Origin: Desulforamulus ruminis DSM 2154
Lineage (GTDB): Bacteria; Bacillota; Desulfotomaculia; Desulfotomaculales; Desulfotomaculaceae
Assembly (NCBI RefSeq): GCF_000215085.1
Contig: NC_015589.1
Span: 2,926,120-2,990,119, forward strand
Direction: 5' to 3'
DNA: 64,000 nucleotides
The translations under genes and the position numbers were made by a program. The notes under the pieces are model-generated. The model did not search any database. It saw only the letters and a list, made by a program, of their open reading frames with translations, and was not told the origin of the DNA. This document shows, piece after piece, positions 53,228-61,284 of the stretch (its first letter is position 1; each line of letters opens with the position of its first letter).

Positions 53228-53281
53228 CAAGGAAGCAAAATCATGATACGATAGTTTTGCTTCCAAGGAAGCAAAACTATC
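53228..53281. promoter_or_regulatory. MarR operator region of the MFS gene
   Basis: GATAGTTTTGCTTCC (53250-53264) is followed after AA by its exact complement (to 53281). A third half-site, AAGGAAGCAAAATC, lies at 53229-53242. A TTGCTG/TGATAC promoter with 17-base spacing overlaps these sites, so binding would block transcription. Confidence 0.8.
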
Positions 53282-53302
53282 ACTTTTGAGGGGAGAATTT
53301 AA

Positions 53303-54538
53303 GTGTTCATATTTAGATCACACAATGAACAGAACACAGAACAAACCGTAGATAAAAAGGCTTTAATATTCGGTCTTATGTCTGTGTTTCTTTGCGGAAT
53401 AGGTTTTACTATCATAACACCTGTCGTCCCATTCTTAGTGCAGCCTTATACAAGCAATCCGGGAGAACAAGCTATCGTTGTTACGCTGCTGACCTCTGTT
53501 TATGCCATCTGCGTATTTTTTGCGGCTCCCGTACTTGGAGCATTGAGCGACAGATATGGGCGTCGTCCATTGCTCTTAGTATGCCTTTTGGGTTCCGCAA
53601 TCGGGTACTTAGTTTTTGGCCTAGGAGGAGCTCTATGGGTACTATTTGCCGGGCGCATAATAGAAGGCATAACAGGCGGGAGCATAAGCACGATCTTTGC
53701 ATATTTTGCAGATATTATTCCTCCGGAACAGAGAACCAAATACTTTGGATGGTTGAGTGCGGTTGTAGGTGTAGGCACCGTCATTGGCCCAACTTTAGGC
53801 GGATTACTGACCAAGTTTGGTTATTCTGTACCCATGTATTTTGGAGCAATCATCACTTTATTGAATGTTGTTTATGGAATCTTATATATGCCTGAGAGTC
53901 TTGACAAGAATAACCGGCTGAAAAAGATTACCTTTGTAAGATTGAATCCATTTATACAGCTCGCAAACTTACTTTCCATGAAAAACTTAAAAAGGCTACT
54001 TGTCTCAGCGTTCTTACTTTGGATACCCAACGGATCTTTACAGGCAGTTTTTTCACAATTTACAATGGATACTTTCAGTTGGAAGCCTGCCCTCATCGGG
54101 CTTGTGCTTTCAATTATGGGCTTCCAAGACATCATTTCACAAGGTTTCATAATGCCAAAGCTTTTGTTAAAACTTAGTGATGCACAGATAGCAATTCTTG
54201 GAATGGTTTCGGAGATTATAGGCTACAGTCTTATTGCAGCATCGGCTTTGTTCTCATTCTATCCTCTTTTTATCGCTGGAGTGTTTATATTTGGTTTTGG
54301 TGATTCGATCTTTGGGCCTTCATTCAATGGGATGCTTTCTAAGTCTGTCGATTCCAGTGAACAAGGAAGGATTCAAGGAGGCAGCCAATCTATTCAGGCT
54401 TTGGCAAGAATGATTGGTCCTATCATTGGAGGTCAAATCTATGTATCACTGGGTCATGCCGCACCCGCTTTTATGGGTATGATCCTTATAGCAGCGGCAA
54501 TACCCGTTTTGTATAAGGGTGCGCATGTAAATATGTAA
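53303..54538 (+). CDS. MFS drug transporter (TetA/Bmr-like)
   Basis: GTG 53303 behind GGGGAG; 411 residues, twelve helices. The MFS loop motif GALSDRYGRRPLLLVCLLGSAIGY (~75) and GRIIEGITGGSISTIFAYFADIIPPEQRTKYFG (motif C of drug/H+ antiporters) are clear. Related to tetracycline exporters, but substrate unknown. Controlled by the MarR operator above. Confidence 0.92.
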   Translation: MFIFRSHNEQNTEQTVDKKALIFGLMSVFLCGIGFTIITPVVPFLVQPYTSNPGEQAIVVTLLTSVYAICVFFAAPVLGALSDRYGRRPLLLVCLLGSAIGYLVFGLGGALWVLFAGRIIEGITGGSISTIFAYFADIIPPEQRTKYFGWLSAVVGVGTVIGPTLGGLLTKFGYSVPMYFGAIITLLNVVYGILYMPESLDKNNRLKKITFVRLNPFIQLANLLSMKNLKRLLVSAFLLWIPNGSLQAVFSQFTMDTFSWKPALIGLVLSIMGFQDIISQGFIMPKLLLKLSDAQIAILGMVSEIIGYSLIAASALFSFYPLFIAGVFIFGFGDSIFGPSFNGMLSKSVDSSEQGRIQGGSQSIQALARMIGPIIGGQIYVSLGHAAPAFMGMILIAAAIPVLYKGAHVNM

Positions 54539-54644
54539 ACTACCTACTTTATTTAGGCAAATATCCACCTTCATTTTCGATTGAGGGGGTCCGCGCAAAA
54601 GAAAACAGACATCCACTCACCAGTATGTGGGTGAATGTTTAATT

Positions 54645-54703
54645 GCAGAGCAGCTTACTCGTGGTGCGCAGGTCGTCGGTTCAACTGCGACCGGTAGCTT
54701 CCA
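54645..54703 (+). pseudogene. Decayed tRNA-like sequence (3' two thirds)
   Basis: The stretch from GCAGAGCAGC to GGTAGCTTCCA contains a recognisable T-arm region (GGTCGTCGGTTCAA) and an acceptor-like 3' end with CCA. The 5' acceptor half, a proper anticodon stem and a matching T-stem (CGTCGG versus CTGCGACC) are lost. It resembles a degraded tRNA-Thr. It sits at the left edge of the G+C-rich block, as attachment-site remnants of islands often do. Confidence 0.55.
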
Positions 54704-54707
54704 GGCA

Positions 54708-54743
54708 GGGATGACAATTTTCAATGCAGAAAATTGTCATCCC
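54708..54743. terminator. Hairpin with 15-bp perfect arms
   Basis: GGGATGACAATTTTC and GAAAATTGTCATCCC around a six-base loop, followed by TGTTTT. It lies 30 bases beyond the stop of the island permease, so it may terminate it on the minus strand or mark the junction. Confidence 0.7.
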
Positions 54744-54773
54744 TGTTTTGCGGTTTCTATTCCGTAGTCTGTA

Positions 54774-56357
54774 TTAATGCATGGCTGCATCTCTGCGCCC
54801 AAACAAGGCGATGCCCAAAGCAGCCAACAGCACTGATATGGCGCATAACAGCACAAGCGCCGATGGCGGCTGCGCGACTTTGAGCGGCGTCACCCAGGAG
54901 AAGGGAGAGAGGGCATACACGGCATCGCTCACCGACTGCTGTTCCCAGAGGATTTCCAGTAGCACAAATAGCACCAGTAATCCATAGCTGAGCCCGGACA
55001 TCCAGCGGGGCAGTGCGCCAAACAGCAGCATCGAAATCCCGCCGAAAGCCCAGATCGCCGGTATCTTCCCTGCCATCTCGAAAAACAAACGGGAAACAGC
55101 ACTTTGATCCCCAGTACCGATCATCGCGCCCAGTCCCACACAAAGGCCGGAAACCAGAGCGAGAGCTGCGGATCCGCCGAAGATATACGCCAGATGCCCG
55201 GTGGCAAAACGGCTTCGCCGGACAGGCAGGGACAGCAACAGTTCTCCCTTGGCCGTCTCCTCCCGGCGCAGGATACCCGCCGACATCAGCACATAGACTG
55301 AAATAAGCATTGAAAAAATATACAACATCAGTGACATGAAGGCACGGTCCACGCCGCCAAGGCGCGCGATCAGCTCAGCCAGCGCCTCGGCCGAACTGAC
55401 TGCGTTTACCATCAGGTAGCTGGCACAGCCCAGAGCGAAGGAGAACACTGCGTAAAAAATCAGCCAGGAGAGGAACAGTCCCTTTTGGGTACGCCATGCC
55501 AAAGCGGACAACGTGCAGAATCCGGGCTTGGCGAAGGCGCGTCCCTCCCGCTGGGGGATGAGCCCCGCTCCCACGTCCCGCCTGTGGGTCATCCACAAAG
55601 AAAGCGCCGCCAGAAGGATCGTTATGGCCAGGGAAATCAGAAGGACGCTAAACCTCTCCCCCGCAAAGGGCCGGATCAGAAGCGGCCATTCCAAAGGGTT
55701 GAAATACGCCGCGAGGCTGTTTCCCCCGCTCACGTTCCAGAGGATATGCAGGGCAAATAGCAGCCCCAAAAATCCGAAAGAGGTTCCCCGCGCCGCCGAA
55801 GCGCCCACGAAGAACTGAGCGACCAATCCCGCCATTAGGCCCAAAACACAGGCGGCGGCAAAAAATCCGAGGCAGTGGGCCAGCGATCCTGTGAAACCAA
55901 GCCCCAGAGCCGTCATCCCAAGCAGGGCAAAGACAGCCGCCGCTGCGTTGATCAGCAGCATGTTCAGCAGCGCTGCCGCCAAGGTCGCAAGACTGCCGGT
56001 CACATTGGCGCCAAGCAGTTCGCGCCTGCCCTGCTCCTCGGCCAGCCGGGTGTGCCGCACCACGTAAATCATGCTGAAAATCCCGCTTACCAGAACCAGA
56101 AAAACCTTGGTGCGCCAAGTGACAAATCCGGCCACCGAAACGTCCAGCAGTGGGCCGTGTATAGCCACGGTGAGCGGGTCGATCAGCGTGACGCCCATCT
56201 TGACGAGGGCCTCCTGGGTGGGGAAGAGCACCAATGAAGATAGGGTGTTGATGGCGACCCACAGCCCCGGCAGCAGCAGCCAAACCAGCGTGAAAACCCG
56301 ATTCTGCCGCATAGACAGTGTCATGATGGCAGTCGTACCATGAAAGTAACGTTTCAT
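54774..56357 (-). CDS. ABC exporter permease, polyketide-antibiotic exporter (TnrB3-like) type
   Basis: 527 residues with about twelve helices in two similar halves, the layout of the large permease family annotated as exporters of polyketide antibiotics (ABC-2 superfamily). The N-terminus MKRYFHGTTAIMTLSMRQNRVFTLVW and mid-protein HTRLAEEQGRRELLGA are typical. Starts two bases after the stop of its ATPase. High G+C. Function in antibiotic export is inferred from family and the neighbouring genes. Confidence 0.85.
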   Translation of the reverse strand: MKRYFHGTTAIMTLSMRQNRVFTLVWLLLPGLWVAINTLSSLVLFPTQEALVKMGVTLIDPLTVAIHGPLLDVSVAGFVTWRTKVFLVLVSGIFSMIYVVRHTRLAEEQGRRELLGANVTGSLATLAAALLNMLLINAAAAVFALLGMTALGLGFTGSLAHCLGFFAAACVLGLMAGLVAQFFVGASAARGTSFGFLGLLFALHILWNVSGGNSLAAYFNPLEWPLLIRPFAGERFSVLLISLAITILLAALSLWMTHRRDVGAGLIPQREGRAFAKPGFCTLSALAWRTQKGLFLSWLIFYAVFSFALGCASYLMVNAVSSAEALAELIARLGGVDRAFMSLMLYIFSMLISVYVLMSAGILRREETAKGELLLSLPVRRSRFATGHLAYIFGGSAALALVSGLCVGLGAMIGTGDQSAVSRLFFEMAGKIPAIWAFGGISMLLFGALPRWMSGLSYGLLVLFVLLEILWEQQSVSDAVYALSPFSWVTPLKVAQPPSALVLLCAISVLLAALGIALFGRRDAAMH

Positions 56358-56359
56358 GC

Positions 56360-57094
56360 TCAGGTCCCCCTTTCGTCATCCTTCCGGTAGTAATTCATGA
56401 ACAGGGTTTCCAGGGTAGGGGGGTCCTGTTGGCTGATAAGAGCCCTCAGATCCTCCATACTGCCTTGCTCAATGATCCTGCCCGCCCGGATAACGCCGAT
56501 GGTGTCGCAAACCGCCTCCACCTCCGAGAGAATGTGGCTGGACAGAAACACCGTCTTACCGGCATCCTTTGCCTCGCGGACGCACTGCTGGAAGACCGTT
56601 TCCATCAGCGGGTCCAGGCCGGTGGTGGGTTCGTCGAGGATGTGCAGCTCCACATCCGACACAAAGGCGGAGATCAGCAGCACTTTCTGCCGGTTGCCTT
56701 TGGAGTAGGTTTTGCATTTCTTTGTCGGATCCAGATCAAAGCGTTCAATCAGCTCGGCCCGGCGCTTTTTTGTATAGCTTCCCCGCAGCCGGCCCAGAAA
56801 GTCAATCACCTCGCCGCCGGTCATGTTGTCCCAGAGCTGTACGTCGCTGGGGACATAGGCGAGCCGCTTATGCAGTTCCACCGCGTCCCGCCAGGGGTCG
56901 CCCTCCAGCAGGCGCACATCGCCCTCATCCTTTTTCAGGAGCCCCAGCAGCATACGGATGGTGGTGGATTTCCCCGCGCCGTTGGGTCCGATGAAACCAT
57001 ATATTCCCCCTCCGGGTACGGACAGTTCCAAACCGTCCAGCGCCACGGTCTTGCCGAAGCGTTTTTTAAGGCCGCGAATTTCTATGGCAGACAT
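56360..57094 (-). CDS. ABC exporter ATP-binding protein
   Basis: 244 residues. Walker [13 protein letters not shown]-loop region, signature-like YSKGNRQKV, Walker [13 protein letters not shown] and H-loop [10 protein letters not shown]. It belongs with the permease two bases downstream and the TetR gene 12 bases upstream: one operon. Antibiotic-type exporter by family. Confidence 0.92.
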   Translation of the reverse strand: MSAIEIRGLKKRFGKTVALDGLELSVPGGGIYGFIGPNGAGKSTTIRMLLGLLKKDEGDVRLLEGDPWRDAVELHKRLAYVPSDVQLWDNMTGGEVIDFLGRLRGSYTKKRRAELIERFDLDPTKKCKTYSKGNRQKVLLISAFVSDVELHILDEPTTGLDPLMETVFQQCVREAKDAGKTVFLSSHILSEVEAVCDTIGVIRAGRIIEQGSMEDLRALISQQDPPTLETLFMNYYRKDDERGT

Positions 57095-57106
57095 AGAATC
57101 CCTCCT

Positions 57107-57733
57107 CTACTGTGTATAGAAGCATTTGCGCAGGACATCGAGATAATCGTCAAAGTCCGCGTTAAGCACCTCTATATCGATCTCTTCCAGTAATTGGTCT
57201 TGAACCAGCTCCATCGTGCGATAGCCGTAGTTTTCCAGTGCCCAGACGATCAGATCCCGGATCTTGTCTATAGGCACATCCTGTCGGAAGAGGGATTCAT
57301 CCAAATTCCCCAGTAAATGATTGTAGCCCGCCTCCGTGATTTGAGAAAGCTTTTTTGCAAGCTCCCCGGCGATCTCGGCAGATTTTTCCTGTGTCAGCCT
57401 CTTAACAAATTCAAACAGCGGAGGATAGCGCAGGTAGACGGATGCCTTGAGCCGCGCCGCCCTGCCGTACCGGGTAAGCAGATCGCCTTCGCAATGACCG
57501 ATTTGTTTATAAAACTCCCGGTTGACCACCTCGTACACATAATCGCAGAGAAAGAAAAACAGCTCCCTTTTGCTGGTAAAATAGTGGAACAGCGCCCCCT
57601 TGGAAATGCCGGCCGCCCGGACAATCTCATTGGTGGAGGCGAGATCGTATCCCTTGGCAGCAAATTCCGCCAGCGCTGCGTTGATGATGGCATCCCGCTT
57701 TTCCGCTTTGAGACCGACAAAGTTTTCATGCAT
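57107..57733 (-). CDS. TetR family regulator of the ABC exporter
   Basis: About 208 residues; ATG 57733, ATG 57739 or GTG 57742 are all possible behind AGGACGTG. HTH region: KRDAIINAALAEFAAKGYDLASTNEIVRAAGISKGALFHYFTSKRELFFFL. Head gene of the exporter operon. Two matching dyads lie in its upstream region. Confidence 0.93.
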   Translation of the reverse strand: MHENFVGLKAEKRDAIINAALAEFAAKGYDLASTNEIVRAAGISKGALFHYFTSKRELFFFLCDYVYEVVNREFYKQIGHCEGDLLTRYGRAARLKASVYLRYPPLFEFVKRLTQEKSAEIAGELAKKLSQITEAGYNHLLGNLDESLFRQDVPIDKIRDLIVWALENYGYRTMELVQDQLLEEIDIEVLNADFDDYLDVLRKCFYTQ

Positions 57734-57755
57734 GAGCATCACGTCCTAATCAAAA

Positions 57756-57809
57756 TTGACCATATTGGTCGGTAATTGCATTGTAGCATAAACCGACCAG
57801 CATGGTCAA
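57756..57809. promoter_or_regulatory. Paired TetR operators before the exporter operon
   Basis: TTGACCATATTGGTCGG (57756-57772) and, inverted, CCGACCAGCATGGTCAA (57793-57809) share the consensus TTGACCAT-NN-TGGTCGG. Two inverted copies 37 bases apart fit two TetR dimers. Confidence 0.75.
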
Positions 57810-57843
57810 TATCCAAACGGAACTATCTGGTTGCATTTATTAA

Positions 57844-60357
57844 TCAAAGAATTTCCACATAGCCCTCGTCGCCGTTTACCCGAATGCGCTCACCGTCCCG
57901 GATACGTCTGGTCGCGCCGACAACGCCAACCACGGCAGGCAGACCGTATTCCCGGGTGATGACCGCGCCGTGGGTCATCATGCCGCCCACCTCGGTGACC
58001 AGCCCCGCGATGGAGACGAACACCGGCGTCCAACTGGGATCGGTGAAGGAGGTCACCAGAATATCGCCTTTTTCCATGACCGCGTCCTCAATGGACCGGA
58101 TCACACGGGCCCGGCCTTCCACCACGCCGGAAGACACCCCCAAACCGGGCAGCGCCCCGGTGGGGATATTCTTTTGGTAAGCCATCTCCGGCACCTCGCC
58201 GTCCGAAAAAATGACCCGCGGCGGGGTGAGATTGGCAAAGTGGGTATAGTCTTTTTTGCGGCGGTCGATGTCCGTGTAATCCACCTGGCCTGTTTGGACT
58301 GCCTCCTGCAGCTCTTCCAGGTACAGGTAGAAGATGTCGCCGGGCTCCTGCAAGATACCTCGCTCCGCCAGGCGCTTTGCCTCTCGCATAATCGCTCGTT
58401 TGTAGACATCGTAACGGCAGATCCAGAAGTACTTGGGATACTCCCGTGTGCCCACATAATTGCGGAAAAAGGAGATATAGCGGCGCAGCTTTTTGGCTTG
58501 GCGGGAACCCAGTTTTTGTTCCGCCAGGGCTGCCAGTTCTTCCGTGAGTCTTGCCATCTCCAGTCGACCCTGTTCAAAGGACGACTTGCCGTGTCCCTTG
58601 GGTAAGGTGTGGATGTTGGTGAGAATGGCGCCCACCAGTTCGGCGGGATTTTCCCGGAAGCGGGTCTTAGCGATGTCGATCTCGCCGGTGGCCCGCATGC
58701 CGTAGTGCCGCAGGAAATTCTCAAAAGCGTCCGCCACCGCGCCGCCGCCCTCCACTTGGCGCAAATCATCCATGCGAAAGGCTTCGCCGGCTGCTTCGAG
58801 ATACCTCACCACCGGCGGATACTCCCGGGCCAGATCCGCGACTTCGCTGAGGACAAGCCCCATCTCGGAGGTGGGGTTGTGCTCCACCGATTTGGACAGG
58901 CGGTTGCTGATGTTCTCCTCACCTGTGAGTGTTTTGCCCATGGCATCGATTTTTTGGATGATAAACTGGGTGGCCAGCACCATCCCAAAGCCGGAGGCAT
59001 CGTAAATGATTGCGGAAAGCTGCTTTTGATCCTCCAGAATGGCCTCGATGGCCGCTATTCCCGAAAGAGGCTCCAGCCGCTCCTCCAGCCGGGCAATGAC
59101 GCGCTCCATCCGGTCGATATAGAGGTCGATGTCGGCGGGGTTGTTGCGCCGGTAGAGTCGGATGGCTTCCCGGATGATAGGCAGCCAGCCGCTGAAGGTG
59201 GAGAAGCTGCCGGGGCCTTTGGGGATACCGCGGATATAGTCTTTACGCGCCAGCACTTGTTCTATGGCTTGGTGAGTCAGCGGGTCGGTGGCGGCAAGCT
59301 TGGTGCGGATCATCTTTTTGCCGTAGGCGGTCTTCAGGTCGTGGGTGATATCAATAAATAGCCGCCCGCCCACCTCCACCATCCGGAAAAGGGCGATCAG
59401 TTTCATGAAGGACATGCCCAGCGGCAGCATCACGTCGGTCATCATCTGCATGTGTCCAGCCGATACAAAGACGCGCTTAAGGCTGTCCCTGCTTTCCGGA
59501 ACGGGATACAGCGTGGTGATCGCCCGGGACTGCACGATGGAAAATCGTCCGTCCACACAACACCACTCGATGTCCTGGGGCGCGCCGAAGGCAGCCTCGA
59601 TCTCCTTGCCGATGGCGGCAAGTTCTCGCAATTGACTGTCTGTGAGGGGCGGGGCGGCCTTGATGTCCGTTTTGGTTTTCCCGTTGCGCAGCCGCCAGGT
59701 GAAGGGCGTTTTGCGTCCGGACACCAGTTCCTCGCCCAGTCCCACCACTGCCTCGATGACACAGGTGAGCCGGTCGGAGGTCATGGGGTCGGCGGTAAAC
59801 AGCACGCCGGAAACCTGGGAGGGGACCATCTCCTGCACCACCACGGCGATGGCCACATCCTCGTGGCGGAAGCCGTTTTTCATGCGGTACGCAACCGCCC
59901 GGTCGTTGTACAGCGAGGCGAAACAATCCATCACAGCGCGGGGGACGTCGGCGGCCCGTACGTTCAGGTAGCTGTCCTGCTGCCCCGCAAAGGAGGCGTC
60001 GGGCAGGTCCTCCGCCGTGGCCGAAGAACGCACGGCAAAGAGGATGTCCGGGGAATAGGACGCCAGAGCCGCCTCAAGCTCCCGCAAAAATTCCTCCGGG
60101 ATGAGGATATTCCGGATCGCCTGCCGGATTTCGGCGCCCGCCCGGGCAAGCTCCGCCGGGGAGGAGGCCTGCAGGGCTTCCCTGCGGGACGCAACCACAC
60201 TGGTGCAAAGCTCCCGGAAGGCGTCGGTGGTGACGACAAAGCCGCCGGGCACATGGATATCATCCATGGCTGCAAGCCTGACCAGATTCGCAGCCTTGCC
60301 GCCGGTCAGGGAGATATCCCCGGCAGCACTGTCGGTCAGATTCAACAGCCTCTTCAT
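57844..60357 (-). CDS. Rifampin phosphotransferase-like PEP-utilising dikinase
   Basis: 837 residues: PPDK-type ATP-grasp domain (~1-320: LTGGKAANLVRL, FAVRSSATAEDLPDASFAGQQDSYL, CVIEAVVGLGEELVSG), a large middle domain (~330-740) and a C-terminal swivelling His domain (~750-837) with catalytic His796 in EVGGMMTHGAVITREYGLPAVV. There is no PEP-binding TIM barrel, so it is not a PEP synthase but matches the RPH order, in which ATP phosphorylates rifampin via the histidine. Related enzymes of unknown substrate exist. High G+C; overlaps its TetR gene by four bases or fewer. Confidence 0.85.
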   Translation of the reverse strand: MKRLLNLTDSAAGDISLTGGKAANLVRLAAMDDIHVPGGFVVTTDAFRELCTSVVASRREALQASSPAELARAGAEIRQAIRNILIPEEFLRELEAALASYSPDILFAVRSSATAEDLPDASFAGQQDSYLNVRAADVPRAVMDCFASLYNDRAVAYRMKNGFRHEDVAIAVVVQEMVPSQVSGVLFTADPMTSDRLTCVIEAVVGLGEELVSGRKTPFTWRLRNGKTKTDIKAAPPLTDSQLRELAAIGKEIEAAFGAPQDIEWCCVDGRFSIVQSRAITTLYPVPESRDSLKRVFVSAGHMQMMTDVMLPLGMSFMKLIALFRMVEVGGRLFIDITHDLKTAYGKKMIRTKLAATDPLTHQAIEQVLARKDYIRGIPKGPGSFSTFSGWLPIIREAIRLYRRNNPADIDLYIDRMERVIARLEERLEPLSGIAAIEAILEDQKQLSAIIYDASGFGMVLATQFIIQKIDAMGKTLTGEENISNRLSKSVEHNPTSEMGLVLSEVADLAREYPPVVRYLEAAGEAFRMDDLRQVEGGGAVADAFENFLRHYGMRATGEIDIAKTRFRENPAELVGAILTNIHTLPKGHGKSSFEQGRLEMARLTEELAALAEQKLGSRQAKKLRRYISFFRNYVGTREYPKYFWICRYDVYKRAIMREAKRLAERGILQEPGDIFYLYLEELQEAVQTGQVDYTDIDRRKKDYTHFANLTPPRVIFSDGEVPEMAYQKNIPTGALPGLGVSSGVVEGRARVIRSIEDAVMEKGDILVTSFTDPSWTPVFVSIAGLVTEVGGMMTHGAVITREYGLPAVVGVVGATRRIRDGERIRVNGDEGYVEIL

Positions 60358-60953
60358 TGATACCCCTCCTTGTAAAATGCTTTGCGCATCAGATTAAGGT
60401 ATTCATCCATTTCCGCAAAGACATCCTCCAGCACGAAGTCGTCCTTGTGCTCGGACAGAAGCCCATTGGTGGTCCACGAAATAATTTTGATCACTTTCTC
60501 CAGATCGATGCCCTCCCGCAATTTGGATGCGTCAAGTCCCGGCAGAAAGGTTTCCTTCCACGGCGGAAAGCTCTCCACTTTGACTCTGGAAATTTCCTCT
60601 CGCAAGGATTCGTCCGTTTCCCTGCGGACCGAGAGGAGAAAGTCCAACACATAAGGGTACTCGCTCACCACAGCCAGTTTAATCTGCTCTGATTCGCGGA
60701 TGCGCTCAAACAGGTCTTCCCGCTCGAAGGACTTCACTACGCGGTCATACACAAGGCCGTAGGCAAATTCATAGAGATAGAGGTACAACTTTTTCTTGCT
60801 ACCAAAATAGTGGAAAATCAGGCCCTTGGAGATATCCGCCGCCGCGACGATTTCGTCCATGGTTGCCTTTTTGTAGCCGTTTTTGGCGAAGTGCTCCATG
60901 GCTGCGCGGATGATCCGCTGCTTTTTATCCTCGGGAATATGAAACTCCTGCAT
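60354..60953 (-). CDS. TetR family regulator of the RPH-like gene
   Basis: About 199 residues from ATG 60953 (AGGTG seven bases upstream; GTG 60962 and two ATGs are alternatives). HTH: KKQRIIRAAMEHFAKNGYKKATMDEIVAAADISKGLIFHYFGSKKKLYLYLYEF. Directly overlaps the dikinase gene, so they form a two-gene autoregulated unit. Two dyads lie upstream. Confidence 0.93.
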   Translation of the reverse strand: MQEFHIPEDKKQRIIRAAMEHFAKNGYKKATMDEIVAAADISKGLIFHYFGSKKKLYLYLYEFAYGLVYDRVVKSFEREDLFERIRESEQIKLAVVSEYPYVLDFLLSVRRETDESLREEISRVKVESFPPWKETFLPGLDASKLREGIDLEKVIKIISWTTNGLLSEHKDDFVLEDVFAEMDEYLNLMRKAFYKEGYQ

Positions 60954-60967
60954 CATCATCACCTATT

Positions 60968-61018
60968 TTGACTGTTTTGGTCAATTTTTATTCTAATTCT
61001 ATTGACTAAATTAGTCAA
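60968..61018. promoter_or_regulatory. Paired TetR operators before the RPH-like operon
   Basis: TTGACTGTTTTGGTCAA (60968-60984) and the perfect dyad TTGACTAAATTAGTCAA (61002-61018) lie 34 bases apart centre to centre. Both share TTGAC/GTCAA half-sites, related to but distinct from the 57.8 kb operators. Confidence 0.72.
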
Positions 61019-61161
61019 TAGAAAAATGTAATGCCCTCGTACTCATCAAAGATATCATCTAAATATCGTTTTACTGCTTTTAATTTCTCTTCAACTGTAA
61101 ATTTAGCCAGAAGAAAAGTACCCCATCGTTCGTTGTGTCTAACAATTAGGGTGCCGTTCAT
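61015..61161 (-). pseudogene. Transposase remnant (IS3-type N-terminus)
   Basis: A 48-codon frame containing AKFTVEEKLKAVKRYLDD, the start of the helix-turn-helix OrfA of IS3/IS150-type transposases. The flanking residues are unrelated and a stop follows after ~13 residues, so the element is cut down. It overlaps the TetR operator at its end and marks the right edge of the island. Confidence 0.5.
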
Positions 61162-61176
61162 AGCAAGTGGTTTTAA

Positions 61177-61240
61177 GAACATAGAATAATAGGGTTTCAG
61201 AACTTGTCCCTAAGTTCTGAAACCCTATTATTCTATGTTC
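61177..61240. repeat. 29-bp perfect inverted repeat
   Basis: Arms 61177-61205 and 61212-61240 (starting GAACATAGAATAATAG and its complement) are perfectly complementary around a six-base loop. There are no mismatches, which suggests recent origin or strong selection. It stands between the transposase remnant and the lysC terminator. Confidence 0.9.
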
Positions 61241-61241
61241 T

Positions 61242-61268
61242 GAAGCCCCGTAAAGGGGCTTCATTTTT
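61242..61268. terminator. Bidirectional terminator downstream of lysC
   Basis: GAAGCCCC and GGGGCTTC with a GTAAA loop, then ATTTTTA on the plus strand. It is 17 bases after the lysC stop. Confidence 0.7.
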
Positions 61269-61284
61269 ACGCAGGTTTTTCAGT

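Larger units (their letters stand above)
54645..61161. mobile_element. Putative acquired antibiotic-protection island
   Basis: From ~54774 to ~60960 base composition and codon use shift to clearly higher G+C (many GCC/CTG/GGC codons and overlapping open frames on the other strand), unlike the flanks. The left edge carries a tRNA remnant and a hairpin; the right edge a transposase remnant and a 29-bp inverted repeat. The cargo is an ABC exporter, its TetR, an RPH-like phosphotransferase and its TetR. No integrase is present, so transfer is old or was mediated in trans. Confidence 0.5.

Noticed and set aside
57844-60357. Annotation as phosphoenolpyruvate synthase
   Set aside because: The C-terminal PEP-binding TIM barrel is missing and the His domain is at the very end, the order of rifampin phosphotransferases.
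55648-60360. Many long opposite-strand frames in the island, some over 200 codons
   Set aside because: High G+C removes stop codons on the complementary strand; the minus-strand genes have clear domains and starts, the plus-strand frames have none.
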